64,000 bases of DNA from Perkinsus olseni (lineage: Eukaryota > Perkinsozoa > Perkinsida > Perkinsidae): positions 108,780 through 172,779 of the forward strand of contig JABANP010000068.1 of NCBI GenBank assembly GCA_013115135.1, written 5' to 3'. The notes under the pieces were generated by a model. It was not told the origin of the DNA, made no database searches, and saw only the letters and a program-made list of their open reading frames with translations. Positions 1 to 10,355 of this stretch are shown piece after piece. The translations under genes and the position numbers were made by a program. Position 1 is the first letter of the stretch; every line of letters begins with the position of its first letter.

Positions 1-1947
1 GTAGTGCTAGTCGTAGTGCCGGTCGTAGTGCTAGTCGTAGTGCTAGTCGTAGTAGTGGTACTGGTCGTGGTGGTAGTGGTACTCGTCGTGGTGGTAGTGG
101 TACTCGTCGTGGTGGTAGTGGTACTCGCCGTGGTGGTAGTGGTACTCGCCGTGGTGGTAGTGGTACTCGCCGTGGTGGTACTGGTAGTGGTACTGGCAGT
201 GGTGGAAGGAGCACTTGTAGTTGCCGGCAAAGGACTCACAGCATTAGGTGCAGGAGGCATCTCTGAGGCTGGATAACCGGCGCACTTGTACAGATCAGGA
301 TCGCACTCAGTCTTGGCGATGCAGTCGAGACACTTACTAGTTGTTGGACCAGAAAGGCAGCTGAACATACACTTATCTCTACCACATTGGACAGACTGGC
401 CGAAACAGGCCTGAACAAGTTGAGCTCAAGCCGGATTTCTCCAAGCACTTCGACGTGCCATCAGCGCTTCCCCACGCTTGTTTTCCACAGTAGGCGATGT
501 AGTTACTGTAGGCCTGACCGTAGCTCATCCACAGGCTGTGATCTACCACACTGCACTTGCCTTGCACCGCGGGGTGGTCGTAGTCGTGGTAGTGGTAGTA
601 GTTGTTGTAACGGGAGTGGACGTAGTAGTCGTAGCAGAAGTGGTCGTAGTAGTGGGCTTGGTAGTGGTAGTAGTGGAAGGAACACTAGTAGTTGCCGGCA
701 AAGGACTCACTGCATTTGGTGCAGGAGGCATCTGTGAGGCTGGATATCCGGCGCACTTGTATAGATCAGGATCGCACTCGGTCTTGGCGATGCAGTCGAG
801 ACACTTACTAGTGGTTGGACCAGCAAGGCATTTGAACATACACTTATCTCTACCACATTGAACCGACTGGCCGAAACAGGCTGAACAAGTTGAGGTCAAA
901 CCAGACTTCTCGAGACACTTCGTCGTAGCATCAGCGTCTCCCAAATGACTGTTGGCCCGCAGTAGGCGATGTAGTTACCGTAGGCCTGCCCATAGTTTGG
1001 TCCAAAGATTATGATCAGCCGCCGTGCAGTTGCCTTCGACCATGGGAGTGGTGCCCGCAGTTGTCGTCCTAGGGGTAGTCGTCGTCGTACTCGAGGTAGT
1101 ACTCGTCGTACTAGGAGCGGCCGATGTTGTAGTGGGAGCGACAGTTGTAGTACTAGTGGTGGTCGCTGTCGTGCTGGTGGTAGGAGCCATCGTGGTAGTC
1201 GGCAAGCTTGTGATGTGCGTGCTGGGATTGGGAGGCAACTCCTTCGCTGTATAACCACTGCATGTCGCCAACTCACCAGGGCACTTGGAGTTGTCGATAC
1301 AGCTCAAACACGAACTGGAGGTGGAGCTCCACATGCAGGTATACCAGCACTCGTCCTTAGCACAGTTTTGGAAGTTACCGAAGCATGAAGCACAAGGCTG
1401 CGACAACTTGTTCATAGGATCGTTTAGAAGGCACCTCGTGGTCTTCTTAGCGTTACCCCACTCCTTCTTGGCACACCCAGTTAAGGAAATCGCTGAAAGT
1501 TTGACCGTAGGAACTCCAGAAATCGTGATCGTGAGCTGAGCACTGGCCGAGGGCTGGCAGGCTGCTAAGTTTCCCGAGCGGGCGAGGAGGTAGTTGGCCA
1601 GAGCCATACCCAGTACAAGTTTCCAACTGACCGCGGCATTTCGAGCCGTCAATGCAGTTCAAGCACCAGTTAGAAGTGGAATCCCACATACAATGGAACC
1701 AGCATTCATCCTTGGCGCAGTTCTCATAGTCACCGAAACAGGTAGCACAAGGAGCAGAGAGGTCGTTGTGAGGATCGCTCAGCAGGCACTGCGTGGTCTT
1801 CTCGGCGCTACCCCATTCCTTCTTGGCACAGCCAGTGAGAAAATCACTGAAACTCTGGTCGTAGGAGCTCCAGAACTCGTGATCATCGGGCGTACATTGT
1901 CCAGCCAGGGCCACTCCAACGGTAGCTGCTGCAACGAAAGACCTCAT
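1..1947 (-). CDS. secreted Cys-domain/Thr-repeat protein, copy 1 (partial, frame-broken)
   Basis: Starts at an ATG giving a hydrophobic signal peptide that ends in Ala-Gly-Gln-Cys, the same start as the two downstream paralogues. At least four copies of a Cys-rich module of about 90 residues follow, with recurring motifs such as YGQ-x-(Y/F)-S/G-N, CFG and CTGY. They are joined by Thr-rich linkers, and the gene runs off the window edge. The first two modules are a variant form with CAKKEWG. The reading frame breaks near 410, 565, 950, 996 and 1482; each module resumes in another frame, so homology continues across the breaks. It is probably exported to the cell surface or wall as a mucin-like glycoprotein, an inference from composition. 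It is either a decaying pseudogene or a poorly assembled copy. Confidence 0.6.
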
Positions 1948-2882
1948 TATGTGAGGGAACTTGCTAGGATTGTCGGACACTGAGGGGTTAGGCGCCCTCT
2001 ATAGCTGACAAGCTACGGATTGTGTCGGGAGACAGCTGAGGATTCGACCAACTGCCGACCAACGAACTGCGGAAAGTTAGGGACTGGTAGAGATAATACC
2101 CATACAGGTTGGGATTTCTCGTCAGACCAATCGGAAGGTGCGGATGAAGAGCGGAGACCATGAGGGAACCCGAAAGGAAAAAGGAAAGGAACGATGAAAG
2201 GAACGCTACGTCCGAAGTAGATCGCACGGAGACCGGCAGTGTCAACAAGCTTGACATCAGATACTGTAGTATGCATTGCATACCATCTTACAGTAGCGAT
2301 ATCCATCTATTTCCGAACAAATTGGCAGAAACGGAAGTGTAGATAGTGGTAGTTAAACGCGGGTGGTCATGGTAAAGTGGATACTCCCCGACGTCCGCGC
2401 TCGGTCGAAGCCTTTGCCGTGCCACAGATCGTTCAACTTGATCACTGACCGTGTCTGAGTGTTTAGGATACCACAAGACAAACCGAATACCTACATGGTC
2501 AACCTTGCTCCATGATACCTCAGGAGACTGAGTGCGATAATCGCACTACGATTCCAAGTGCGAATCGTGCCATTAGCAGTTCATCATGTCTGCAACGCGG
2601 ACTATCCAGGCAACACGAATGATCAGCCTCCCCCAAAACACCCAGCGTGGCCCAGGAATGCACTCAGACGGAACCATATGTCTCATTCGCCGTTCCCATT
2701 AACCCAGTATTTACAAAGCAATGACTAAACACCACGGGAAAACTGGTATCCGTCTTGACCGAGTTAACGGACTCAATTCAAGAAGCAGTCCATAGAACAG
2801 GAAGAGGAACGAAAATTACATAACGGAAAATTGAGCGGATCGCCTGTAAACATGACTGTATCAATCGGCGAAACTGAACAAC
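1948..2882. other. intergenic region between copies 1 and 2
   Basis: Nearly 1 kb without a convincing coding exon. It should hold the promoter of copy 1 (right of 1947 on the minus strand) and the 3' flank of copy 2. The last 120 bases, including an AGAGGAACGAAAATTACA block, resemble the 3' flank of copy 3 near 5640-5700, so they belong to the tandem duplication. Confidence 0.5.
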
Positions 2883-4430
2883 TTAACATGAGCAAGGCTT
2901 GTTCGAGCCAAAGCAGACCGAAGGCTCTTCCCAGTACTTGCAATAGGAACCTGGCAATTCGGCGGCGCACTCAGCATCGCACTTTGCCACCGAAGGGGTG
3001 GTGGTGACGACGGCCTTGCAGGAGCAAGGGATATCGCTTCCGAAGCAAGTGGGCTCATCCATCCAGTACTTGCAATAAGAGCCAGCATACGACTGAGCAC
3101 AAACCTTATCGGCCTCCGAGCAATCATCCTCTTGCGTCGGCGTGGCCTTCGTCGATGTTGCCATCGTGGATGAAGTTACAGTAGTACTGGTGATAGACTT
3201 CGTCGTGGGAACAGCAGTAGTGGTGGTAGACTCCGTAGTGGGAACAGCAGTAGTGGTGATAGACTCCGTAGTGGGAACAGCAGTAGTGGTGGTAGACTCC
3301 GTAGTGGGAACAGCAGTAGTGGTGGTAGACTCCGTAGTGGGAACAGCAGTAGTGGTGGTAGACTCCGTTGTGGGAACAGCAGTAGTGGTGGTAGACTCCG
3401 TAGTGGGAACAGCAGTAGTGCTGGTAGTGCTGATCGACTTAGTAGTGGGAGCAACAGTAGTGCTGGTAGTGCTGGTAGAAGGAGCGGAAGTAGTAGTAGG
3501 AAGAGGATCCGTGCCTGTCGGGTTTGGTGGCATCTCATTGGGTCCATAACCGGTGCACTTGTACAAATCGGGGTTACACTTGGTCTTCGCAATGCAGCTC
3601 AAACACTTCTCAGTGGCCGGACCAGCGATGCAGCTCATCATACACACGTCACGTCCGCACTGAACCGACTGTCCGAAGCAGGTAGAGCAAGAATCGGACA
3701 AGCCTGACTTTTCAATACAGGCAGTAGTGGCCTTGGCGTCACCGAACGACTCGAGACCGCAGTAAGCTATGAAGTTACTGTAGGCCTGACCATAAGATGT
3801 CCACAAATTGTGGTCACCAGCGCTGCAGCTTGCTTGCGTGACAACACTGGTAGTCGTGGTCGTAGTACTAGGAGTGGTAGTCGTGGTCGTAGTACTGGGA
3901 GTGGTAGTCGTGGTCGTAGTACTAGGAGTGGTAGTCGTGGTCGTAGTACTAGGAGTGGTAGTCGTGGTCGTAGTACTAGGAGTGGTAGTTGTGGTCGTCG
4001 AGGTCGTAGTAGTGGGTGCAGCAGTCGTCACAGGCAAAGACGAAACAGTTCCAGTCGGATCCGGAGGCATCTCAGTAGCAGGATAACCAGTGCAGGCATA
4101 CAGCTTGTCATCGCACTGAGAATTATGAATGCATTTGAGACACTTGCTCGTAGCAGGTCCAGCAATGCAGCTGAACATGCACGAACCTCTTCCACATTGA
4201 ACGGAATCACCGAAGCATTGAGCGCAGGAAGGAGTTAGCTTGTTCATTGGATCATCGACCAAGCACTTAGTGGTTCCCTTAGCGTCACCCCAGGCTTGTT
4301 TGCCGCAGCCAGCGAGGAAGTTGCTGAAGGTCTGACCGTAAGAAGTCCAGAAGGCTTGATCCTCACTCGTGCACTGCCCGGCGAGAGCAACACTGAGAGT
4401 AGCGGCGGTGGTAACAGCAGCAAACTTCAT
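2883..4430 (-). CDS. secreted Cys-domain/Thr-repeat protein, copy 2
   Basis: Intronless reading frame of 515 residues from an ATG with a clear signal peptide (MKFAAVTTAATLSVALAG). Order: signal peptide; Cys-rich module (about residues 18-125); a linker with about five nine-residue Pro-Ser-Thr units; a second Cys-rich module (about 200-300); a Thr-rich linker with a 12-residue unit containing AVPTTES; then two short C-terminal modules, each with SYCKYW, CFG and CSC, the second ending at the stop. The many Cys and Thr suggest a disulphide-stabilised, heavily O-glycosylated secreted or wall protein. I know no named family for the module. It is the most intact of the three tandem copies. Confidence 0.85.
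   Translation of the reverse strand: MKFAAVTTAATLSVALAGQCTSEDQAFWTSYGQTFSNFLAGCGKQAWGDAKGTTKCLVDDPMNKLTPSCAQCFGDSVQCGRGSCMFSCIAGPATSKCLKCIHNSQCDDKLYACTGYPATEMPPDPTGTVSSLPVTTAAPTTTTSTTTTTTPSTTTTTTTPSTTTTTTTPSTTTTTTTPSTTTTTTTPSTTTTTTSVVTQASCSAGDHNLWTSYGQAYSNFIAYCGLESFGDAKATTACIEKSGLSDSCSTCFGQSVQCGRDVCMMSCIAGPATEKCLSCIAKTKCNPDLYKCTGYGPNEMPPNPTGTDPLPTTTSAPSTSTTSTTVAPTTKSISTTSTTAVPTTESTTTTAVPTTESTTTTAVPTTESTTTTAVPTTESTTTTAVPTTESITTTAVPTTESTTTTAVPTTKSITSTTVTSSTMATSTKATPTQEDDCSEADKVCAQSYAGSYCKYWMDEPTCFGSDIPCSCKAVVTTTPSVAKCDAECAAELPGSYCKYWEEPSVCFGSNKPCSC
3181..3440. repeat. 36-bp minisatellite inside copy 2
   Basis: In-frame tandem array, about seven copies of a 36-bp unit coding for a 12-residue Thr-rich repeat (TTESTTTTAVPT type). 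Units differ by a few bases, for example gtagactccgtagtggga versus gtagactccgttgtggga. The equivalent array of copy 3 has a 42-bp unit. Confidence 0.85.
3850..3995. repeat. 27-bp minisatellite inside copy 2
   Basis: About five copies of a 27-bp unit (ggagtggtagtcgtggtcgtagtacta type) coding on the minus strand for a nine-residue PSTTTTTTT repeat between the two Cys-rich modules. Copy 3 carries the same unit about four times as often. Confidence 0.85.
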
Positions 4431-4899
4431 CGTATCGACGTCGTTCACAAATGATATACCGGATGATGGTACGTCTTGGCGAGACCTAGCCCAAGATTAG
4501 CTGCGGTCTACTTTGTGTCAGATTTTTGTGTGAAAGGGGACAAAATGCAGGGGCATGCCTCTGATCGCGCAGGCTCCTTCTGCAGGCTTCAGAAGTACCC
4601 TGTCATCGGGGAGAGGAGCAGCTGAGTTATGCTCAGCCCGTCTCCAAGGCCCGTCAAGGGTCCCCCCGAGGATCTATCTAGCCTTTCCGTATTGGTTCAC
4701 GTGTGCGTGAAATGGCGAGCCTACCGCGAAGACGCCGACACAGTTGTCCACGTCTCCGTAATGTGGTTCTGCTTCCGGCCATAACCACACCGGTAGGTTA
4801 TTGGTGCTTGAAAAGGTATTGGCGGTAGAACGCATCGGCAGATGGAGGGAAAGAGGTTTCTACGTACATTCTCCAGCAGCCCATTGAACATCCCAACTT
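4431..4899. other. 5' flank of copy 2
   Basis: No coding exon seen. The first 60 bases resemble the same position upstream of copy 3 (about 7920-7975), including a GGATG...TTGGCGAG block, so the promoter region was duplicated with the gene. Confidence 0.5.
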
Positions 4900-5115
4900 A
4901 GGATTCCCGTGCACAGTCCCTGGGTGAATCGATCGACAGAACATTCGAAGGTTCTCTTGATCGATCACAATCTAAGCTATTGTTCATATCCGAGTCTGTG
5001 ACAGCCGCGACCTCGCTTGGCCCAAGCTCTACCCTGAGTGAATCTATGACGACGAGGTACCTTACAGACACGTGAAACCACGTGCTTCGTTGGATGCAAG
5101 CCCGTGGGTTCAACG
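4900..5115 (-). pseudogene. relic of an FkbM-like methyltransferase
   Basis: The DNA around 4950-5060 resembles 8480-8600, sharing a block reading ataaccgcgacctcg or agccgcgacctcg and the preceding ttgatc(g/a)atcac. At 8.5 kb that block encodes the late strand of an FkbM-type methyltransferase; here only a short in-frame remnant survives and about 200 bases present near 8270-8480 are missing. It sits just upstream of copy 2, as the fuller version sits upstream of copy 3, so it looks like the decayed half of a duplicated two-gene unit. No function is expected. The call rests on short similarity seen by eye. Confidence 0.4.
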
Positions 5116-5701
5116 AAGCGATTTCCCTTAGAACCCGAGTGATGCTGTAGTAACGCTGCTATAAACTCTGAGCAGCGATCCAATCAGCCTACACTCGCCT
5201 GTGCTCTCCGGCATCTACAAGCACAAGCCACTCAGACCGAATGGAAGGGAATCGAGACCACCTTGTACATCTATTGTGGTTATCCAGGCTTTGTCAGCAG
5301 CATCCGTATCCCCGGTGCCACCAAAAATCCCGACCCATTGGCTTCTCGGAAGCCCCTCTGTAACGTACTCCGACCTAGTAGAAACGAAAACAGGAGTTGG
5401 TTCAGTCACTCGAGACCCGAAACCGTCGTGACCGCTACTGGGACTAACTCGAACTGTAACTGCCTCGCTATCACAGAGTGTCATGGTGTTATCGTCTCGA
5501 AAAGTCTCCTACCACCTCGATGCAACCAGTCATTTTCCTTCCGCATTGACAGAACAAAATGATGAAGCAATACGGAAAACGAGTTCGCCTCGTAGCCAAG
5601 AAGGTCAGACTGAGCCAAACACTCGAAGGAGCTGGCAGAGGAACGAAAATTACAATCGTGGAAAATTAAGCAACTCCTCCACATACGACAAACTGGAAAA
5701 C
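5116..5701. other. intergenic region upstream of the relic, 3' flank of copy 3
   Basis: No supported exon. The right end (about 5630-5700) resembles the 3' flank of copy 2 near 2795-2840. The rest may contain further unrecognisable remains of the FkbM-like sequence. Confidence 0.35.
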
Positions 5702-7913
5702 TTAACAAGAGCAAGGCTTACCCGAGCCAAAACAAACAGACGGTTTCTCCCAATATTTGCAATAGGAGGCCCGGGAATCCAGCTTCGCATTCAGCATCAC
5801 ACCTGGCAATGGACTTAGTCGTGGTAGTGCTCACAGGCTTGCCGGAGCAGGAGCAAGGGATATTGCTCCCGAAACAAGTAGGCTCATCCATCCAGTATTT
5901 GCAATATGAACCAGCATATGACTGAGCGCAAATCTTATCGGCTTGAGTACAGTCGCCCTTTTGCGTCGGCGTTGCCTTGGTTGATGCTAGCGTCGTACTC
6001 GCTGGCTCGGTAGAGGCAGCCCTCGTGCGTGGTGCGACGGAGGTCGAGCTAGCGTAATTTGTAGTGGGAGCAACAGTAGTGCTGGTAGCGCGAGTGGACT
6101 CCGTAGTAGAAGCAACAGTGCTGCTGGTAGTACTGGTAGACTCCGTAGTGGGAGCAACAGTGGTGCTGGTAGTGCTGGTAGACTCCGTAGTGGGAGCAAC
6201 AGTGGTGCTGGTAGTGCTGGTAGACTCAGTAGTGGGAGCAACAGTAGTGCTGGTAGTGCTGGTAGACTCAGTAGTGGGAGCAACAGTAGTGCTGGTAGTG
6301 CTGGTAGACTCAGTAGTGGGAGCAACAGTAGTGCTGGTAGTGCTGGTAGACTCAGTAGTGGGAGCAACAGTCGTGCTGGTAGTGCTGGTAGACTCAGTAG
6401 TAGGAGCAACAGTTGTGCTGGTAGTGCTAGTAGACTCAGTAGTGGGAGCAACAGTAGTGGTGGTAGTGCTGGTAGGAGGAGCGGAAGTAGTAGTAGGAAG
6501 AGGATCCGTGCCTGTCGGGTTTGGTGGCATCTCATTGGGTCCATAACCGGTGCACTTGTACAAATCGGGGTTACACTTGGTCTTCGCAATGCAGCTCAAA
6601 CACTTCTCAGTGGCCGGACCAGCGATGCAGCTCATCATACACACGTCACGTCCGCACTGAACCGACTGTCCGAAGCAGGTAGAGCAAGAATCGGACAAGC
6701 CTGACTTTTCAATACAGGCAGTAGTGGCCTTGGCGTCACCGAACGACTCGAGACCGCAGTAAGCTATGAAGTTACTGTAGGCCTGACCATAAGATGTCCA
6801 CAAATCGTGGTCGCCAGCGCTGCAGCTCCCTTGAGTGACAACACTGGTAGTCGTGGTCGTAGTGCTAGGAGTGGTAGTCGTGGTCGCAGTGCTAGGAGTG
6901 GTCGTAGTGCTAGGAGTGGTAGTCGTGGTCGTAGTGCTAGGAGTGGTAGTCGTGGTCGTAGTACTAGGAGTGGTAGTCGTGGTCGTAGTACTAGGAGTGG
7001 TAGTCGTGGTCGTAGTACTAGGAGTGGTAGTCGTGGTCGTAGTGCTAGGAGTGGTAGTCGTGGTCGTAGTACTAGGAGTGGTAGTCGTGGTCGTAGTGCT
7101 AGGAGTGGTAGTCGTGGTCGTAGTGCTAGGAGTGGTAGTCGTGGTCGTAGTGCTAGGAGTGGTAGTCGTGGTCGTAGTGCTAGGAGTGGTAGTCGTGGTC
7201 GTAGTGCTAGGAGTGGTAGTCGTGGTCGTAGTGCTAGGAGTGGTAGTCGTGGTCGTAGTGCTAGGAGTGGTAGTCGTGGTCGTAGTGCTAGGAGTGGTAG
7301 TCGTGGTCGTAGTGCTAGGAGTGGTAGTCGTGGTCGTAGTGCTAGGAGTGGTAGTCGTGGTCGTAGTGCTAGGAGTGGTAGTCGTGGTCGTAGTGCTAGG
7401 AGTGGTAGTCGTGGTCGTAGTGCTAGGAGTGGTAGTCGTGGTCGTAGTGCTAGGAGTGGTAGTCGTGGTCGTACTCGTAGTGGTGGTAGTTGTAGTAGTG
7501 GGTGCAGCAGTAGTCACGGGCAATTTCGAAACAGTTCCAGTCGGATCTGGAGGCATCTCACTAGCAGGGTATCCAGTGCAAGTGTACAGCTTGTCATCAC
7601 ACTGAGAATTGTGAATGCATTTGAGACACTTGCTCGTAGCCGGGCCGAACATGCAGCTGAACATGCACGAACCTCTTCCACATTGAACGGAATCACCGAA
7701 GCATTGAGCGCAGGAAGGAGTTAGCTTGTTCATTGGATCATCGACCAAGCACTTAGTGGTTCCCTTAGCGTCACCCCAGGCTTCTTTGCCGCAGCCAGCG
7801 AGGAAGTTGCTGAAGGTCTGACCGTAAGAAGTCCAGAAGGCTTGATCCTCACTCGTGCACTGCCCGGCCACGGCAACACTCAAAGTAGCGGCAGTAGCAA
7901 TAACAAACCTCAT
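5702..7913 (-). CDS. secreted Cys-domain/Thr-repeat protein, copy 3 (longest)
   Basis: Same layout as copy 2: signal peptide (MRFVIATAATLSVAVAG), Cys-rich module, long Pro-Ser-Thr linker, second Cys-rich module, Thr-rich linker with a 14-residue VAPTTEST-type unit, and two short Cys modules. The first linker has about 22 nine-residue units against about five in copy 2, giving over 700 residues. The frame is open from 7913 to about 5770, then shifts by one base at a GGCCC/GGG run. In the shifted frame the last module reads with all its cysteines to a TAA at 5702-5704, the position matching the stop of copy 2. The shift is either an assembly indel or a recent mutation. Likely a surface or wall glycoprotein; function unknown. 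Confidence 0.8.
6060..6475. repeat. 42-bp minisatellite inside copy 3
   Basis: About nine to ten in-frame copies of a 42-bp unit (14 residues, Thr-rich with VAPTTEST). The first two units at the left end are more divergent; the middle units are nearly identical, as expected of recent unit turnover. Confidence 0.85.
6850..7475. repeat. 27-bp minisatellite inside copy 3
   Basis: About 22 copies of a 27-bp unit (PSTTTTTTT). One unit near 6890-6915 is shortened. Units vary mainly between gtagtgcta and gtagtacta, with the gtagtacta type clustered near 6960-7080, so the array grew by local duplication. Its periodicity also keeps the opposite strand open, giving long meaningless Arg-Ser-Gly or Val readings. 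Confidence 0.9.
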
Positions 7914-8469
7914 AGTGTCGTGGTTATGCGCAAAGGATATCCCAAAGGATGGTATGCTTTGGCGAGTCCTAGCTGTAGCATGTGCATTGTGTACAGGGAC
8001 AGTGTTCTACAACACAGAGCTTGTCTCACCCCAAGCGGGCTGCTGCATAGATAGTGCTCTTAGAGTTGGAGCCAAAGCCCGTGGCTCCGCCGGGAGTAGA
8101 AGGCACTTGAAAGGGCGACAGAAAGCATCAACCTCCTTATGAAGTGAAGTTGAGAGCCAGGCTGCGTTCCCGCCACCCATTGAACATCTCAAGCTCAATC
8201 CTTGGTTCATTCAACGAATTCAACTCCAAACCAACGGGAGGTCTCTTGATCAATCACTCTCTGTGTCATGGCTGCATGCAGGGGTGGAAGTGCTGCTTGC
8301 TCCCATGCCGGAACAACGAGCGGGGTCTCGCGCAGGAGCTTGTAGACGGCGTAAGAGCCGCACAGCATCGCGATTTTGACGTAACCCTGGGACGTGATGA
8401 TGTAATCCAGCTCAGTGAGTCTAACTGGCGTGTCAGCTTTGACCTGAAGGACATTGCGTATGATTCAAC
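7914..8469. other. 5' flank of copy 3
   Basis: No supported exon. The proximal 60 bases and a cccattgaacatc block near 8178 match the flank of copy 2 (about 4880), marking the duplicated promoter region. Part of 8270-8469 may be the C-terminal coding end of the FkbM-like gene. Confidence 0.45.
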
Positions 8470-10170
8470 GTCGGTTGGGCGCCGATAACCGACCTTCACT
8501 ATAATGCTCTTTATGTCGAAGTCCGCGAGTTTGATGCCTGCGATAACCGCGACCTCGTTTTGGGTCGGCTCAACGCTAACGAAGAGGACGTTAATGATAT
8601 GAGACGATCCGATACCTGTCACAGGCGATATCTAGTTCTAGTTCATCCGAGGGGCCGATCGTGATTTAGCAAACATCAAGGGGTCCCCGAATAACCTGCA
8701 TGACTCAAGAGCTCGTCCAACTGGAAAGGTCCACGCTCGTCCACTTCCTGCCTAGGTATGAGCCTATCCTCACTAACCCGGCGACTGACCGGCACTACAG
8801 AATGGTCAAGAACATGGCACGAGCGATAGGCTCTGAATACGTGCCACCGATACTCGGGGTCTGGCGACTGACCGGAGAGCACGCACCTGAACTCCAACGA
8901 GAGTTGGCGTTCAACTCCGACGTCGTAACACTTGGTACGATGTAGAACCATAAACCATTTACATCAATGCGGTGCCATCACTGCGAAGGAAAGAACTGCC
9001 ATCCGCCCGGCCTACACTCCTCTCCAGCCCAGACATTTTTCTAGCATGAATGAGTTAGACCCTTGAAAGGGTGACTCTCGCGAGCCGATGTCAACGTAGA
9101 AGGGTGTAGCATCTTGCAGGTCATGCACGCTCAGGTGTTTAACGACATAGTCGTCGAGTCTGCACTGAAAAACTGACCAGTTAGGGCGGTCTGTAGGAAC
9201 GAACTTCATTTTCTAGTTTAAAAGTAACCGGGTAGAAGCCGCTCACTTCAGCGGGAGATTGATAGTCGTCTCCTCGACGAAATCTATCGCAGTTCAGATC
9301 ATCGAATGCATTCGCTGGCACTATTGGGTCATCTATCGACAGCGTCGGTATCCCAGATGCTGTCCAGATTCCCAAGCTTCCGATCACTCGACTAGCTGCA
9401 GCTGCAACGTACTCCCACCTACTCGAGATGAATGAGCTGGCCCAGTCACTGAAGCCCCTGCTACGTCTCTAGCAAGCGACGACACGGAACGCTCGGAGAA
9501 GGAACTGCGTCGATTGTGGTGTCATTCGTGGCACACACATGTTCGTCGAGAAAAAGGACAGCGCTGAGAAGTTCCTGGTCTCCAGCCAGCTGTCGAACAC
9601 GTGAAGGGGTGACACGGAGACTAGGGCCGATGAGGACTGAAAAATAGCACCGACAGTGTATTAGCGACTAGCGTTTTCGCGAAGTCAACCATAATGCGCC
9701 TGTAACCTCGCGTTACCCATGGAACATCTCGGTACGGTCCATTCGTCTGGAACATGATCGTAGTCGGCAGCGAACAGCACGCGCTCCCCGTAGCTGGCTT
9801 CCTTCAGCTGTTCCACCATCTCGAGGTTCCAGCGCTCGATGTCAACAATATGGCAGACCGAGTGATGGAGCCTCGTCAAGAGGAAGTCCACGGTATCCCT
9901 CAGCCTCGATCTACCAAACAAGAACTATGCCATCGAGGCGAGGACTCCACCTAGCAAAGACGACCGCGACCCGAACAGCCCCTTCCGGCCGCATGCGATA
10001 CCCACCACTGCGCAGAGTAACCGTGGAACTTACGCCATCCCGAAAGCACATATGTGGTTCAAGGTTTGATTCGTATCTCTTTCTGAGATGTACTCGTGCA
10101 GAAGACGCTCCAGGTGATCGCCACGTGTGAGCGTGAAGAGAAACCAGAGCAGGGAGCGCATTAGAAACAT
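8470..10170 (-). pseudogene. FkbM-family methyltransferase-like gene, probably disrupted
   Basis: Several minus-strand segments fit a type II membrane (Golgi-like) FkbM methyltransferase. An ATG at 10170 opens a signal anchor (MFLMRSLLWFLF). A segment near 9690-9920 reads as ordinary protein (LLTRLHHSVCHIVDIERW). Near 9010-9150 the SAM-binding entry motif reads FYVDIGSRESP, then SNSFMLEKCLGWRGV, the FkbM pattern of D-x-G followed by SN-x(3)-LE-x(2)-GW-x-G. Near 8510-8620 follows the late strand INVLFVSVEP...DFDIKSIIVKV, matching the usual DFLSLDVEG...VIVVE. A TAG follows the LGWRGV motif, the usual DVEGAE is changed to SVEPTQ, and segments lie in different frames. FkbM enzymes O-methylate sugars and other substrates; activity here is doubtful. 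Confidence 0.5.
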
Positions 10171-10355
10171 CCCCGTCCAGAAGATCTCTGAAGGAAGGCT
10201 AGGGCGTGACAACAGCTGAAACCAGGGCTCAGGTGCGGGCGACCAGTTCTTGGATGACTCTGATACGTCTGCGCATAGCCGGCGACCCAGCAGACTAAGA
10301 CACCTTTTAATTCACCACTACTCACAGCACGGTGCGGGGGAGAAGAAACGTTCGA

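Noticed and set aside
3181..3440. CRISPR-like array
   Set aside because: Direct repeats without spacers, in frame with a eukaryotic secreted protein; they are coding minisatellites.
6807..7724. Long plus-strand frames (up to 305 codons) of Arg-Ser-Gly or Val-rich repeats opposite copy 3
   Set aside because: They arise only because the 27-bp repeat keeps other frames open; no start context or complexity, and the minus strand has a signal peptide and conserved Cys modules. The same holds for 4-276, 3142-3549, 3808-4238 and 6064-6546.
8700..8945. Plus-strand frame of about 80 codons with natural-looking composition
   Set aside because: Lies opposite the FkbM-like sequence whose motifs are on the minus strand; no motif or partner exon found.
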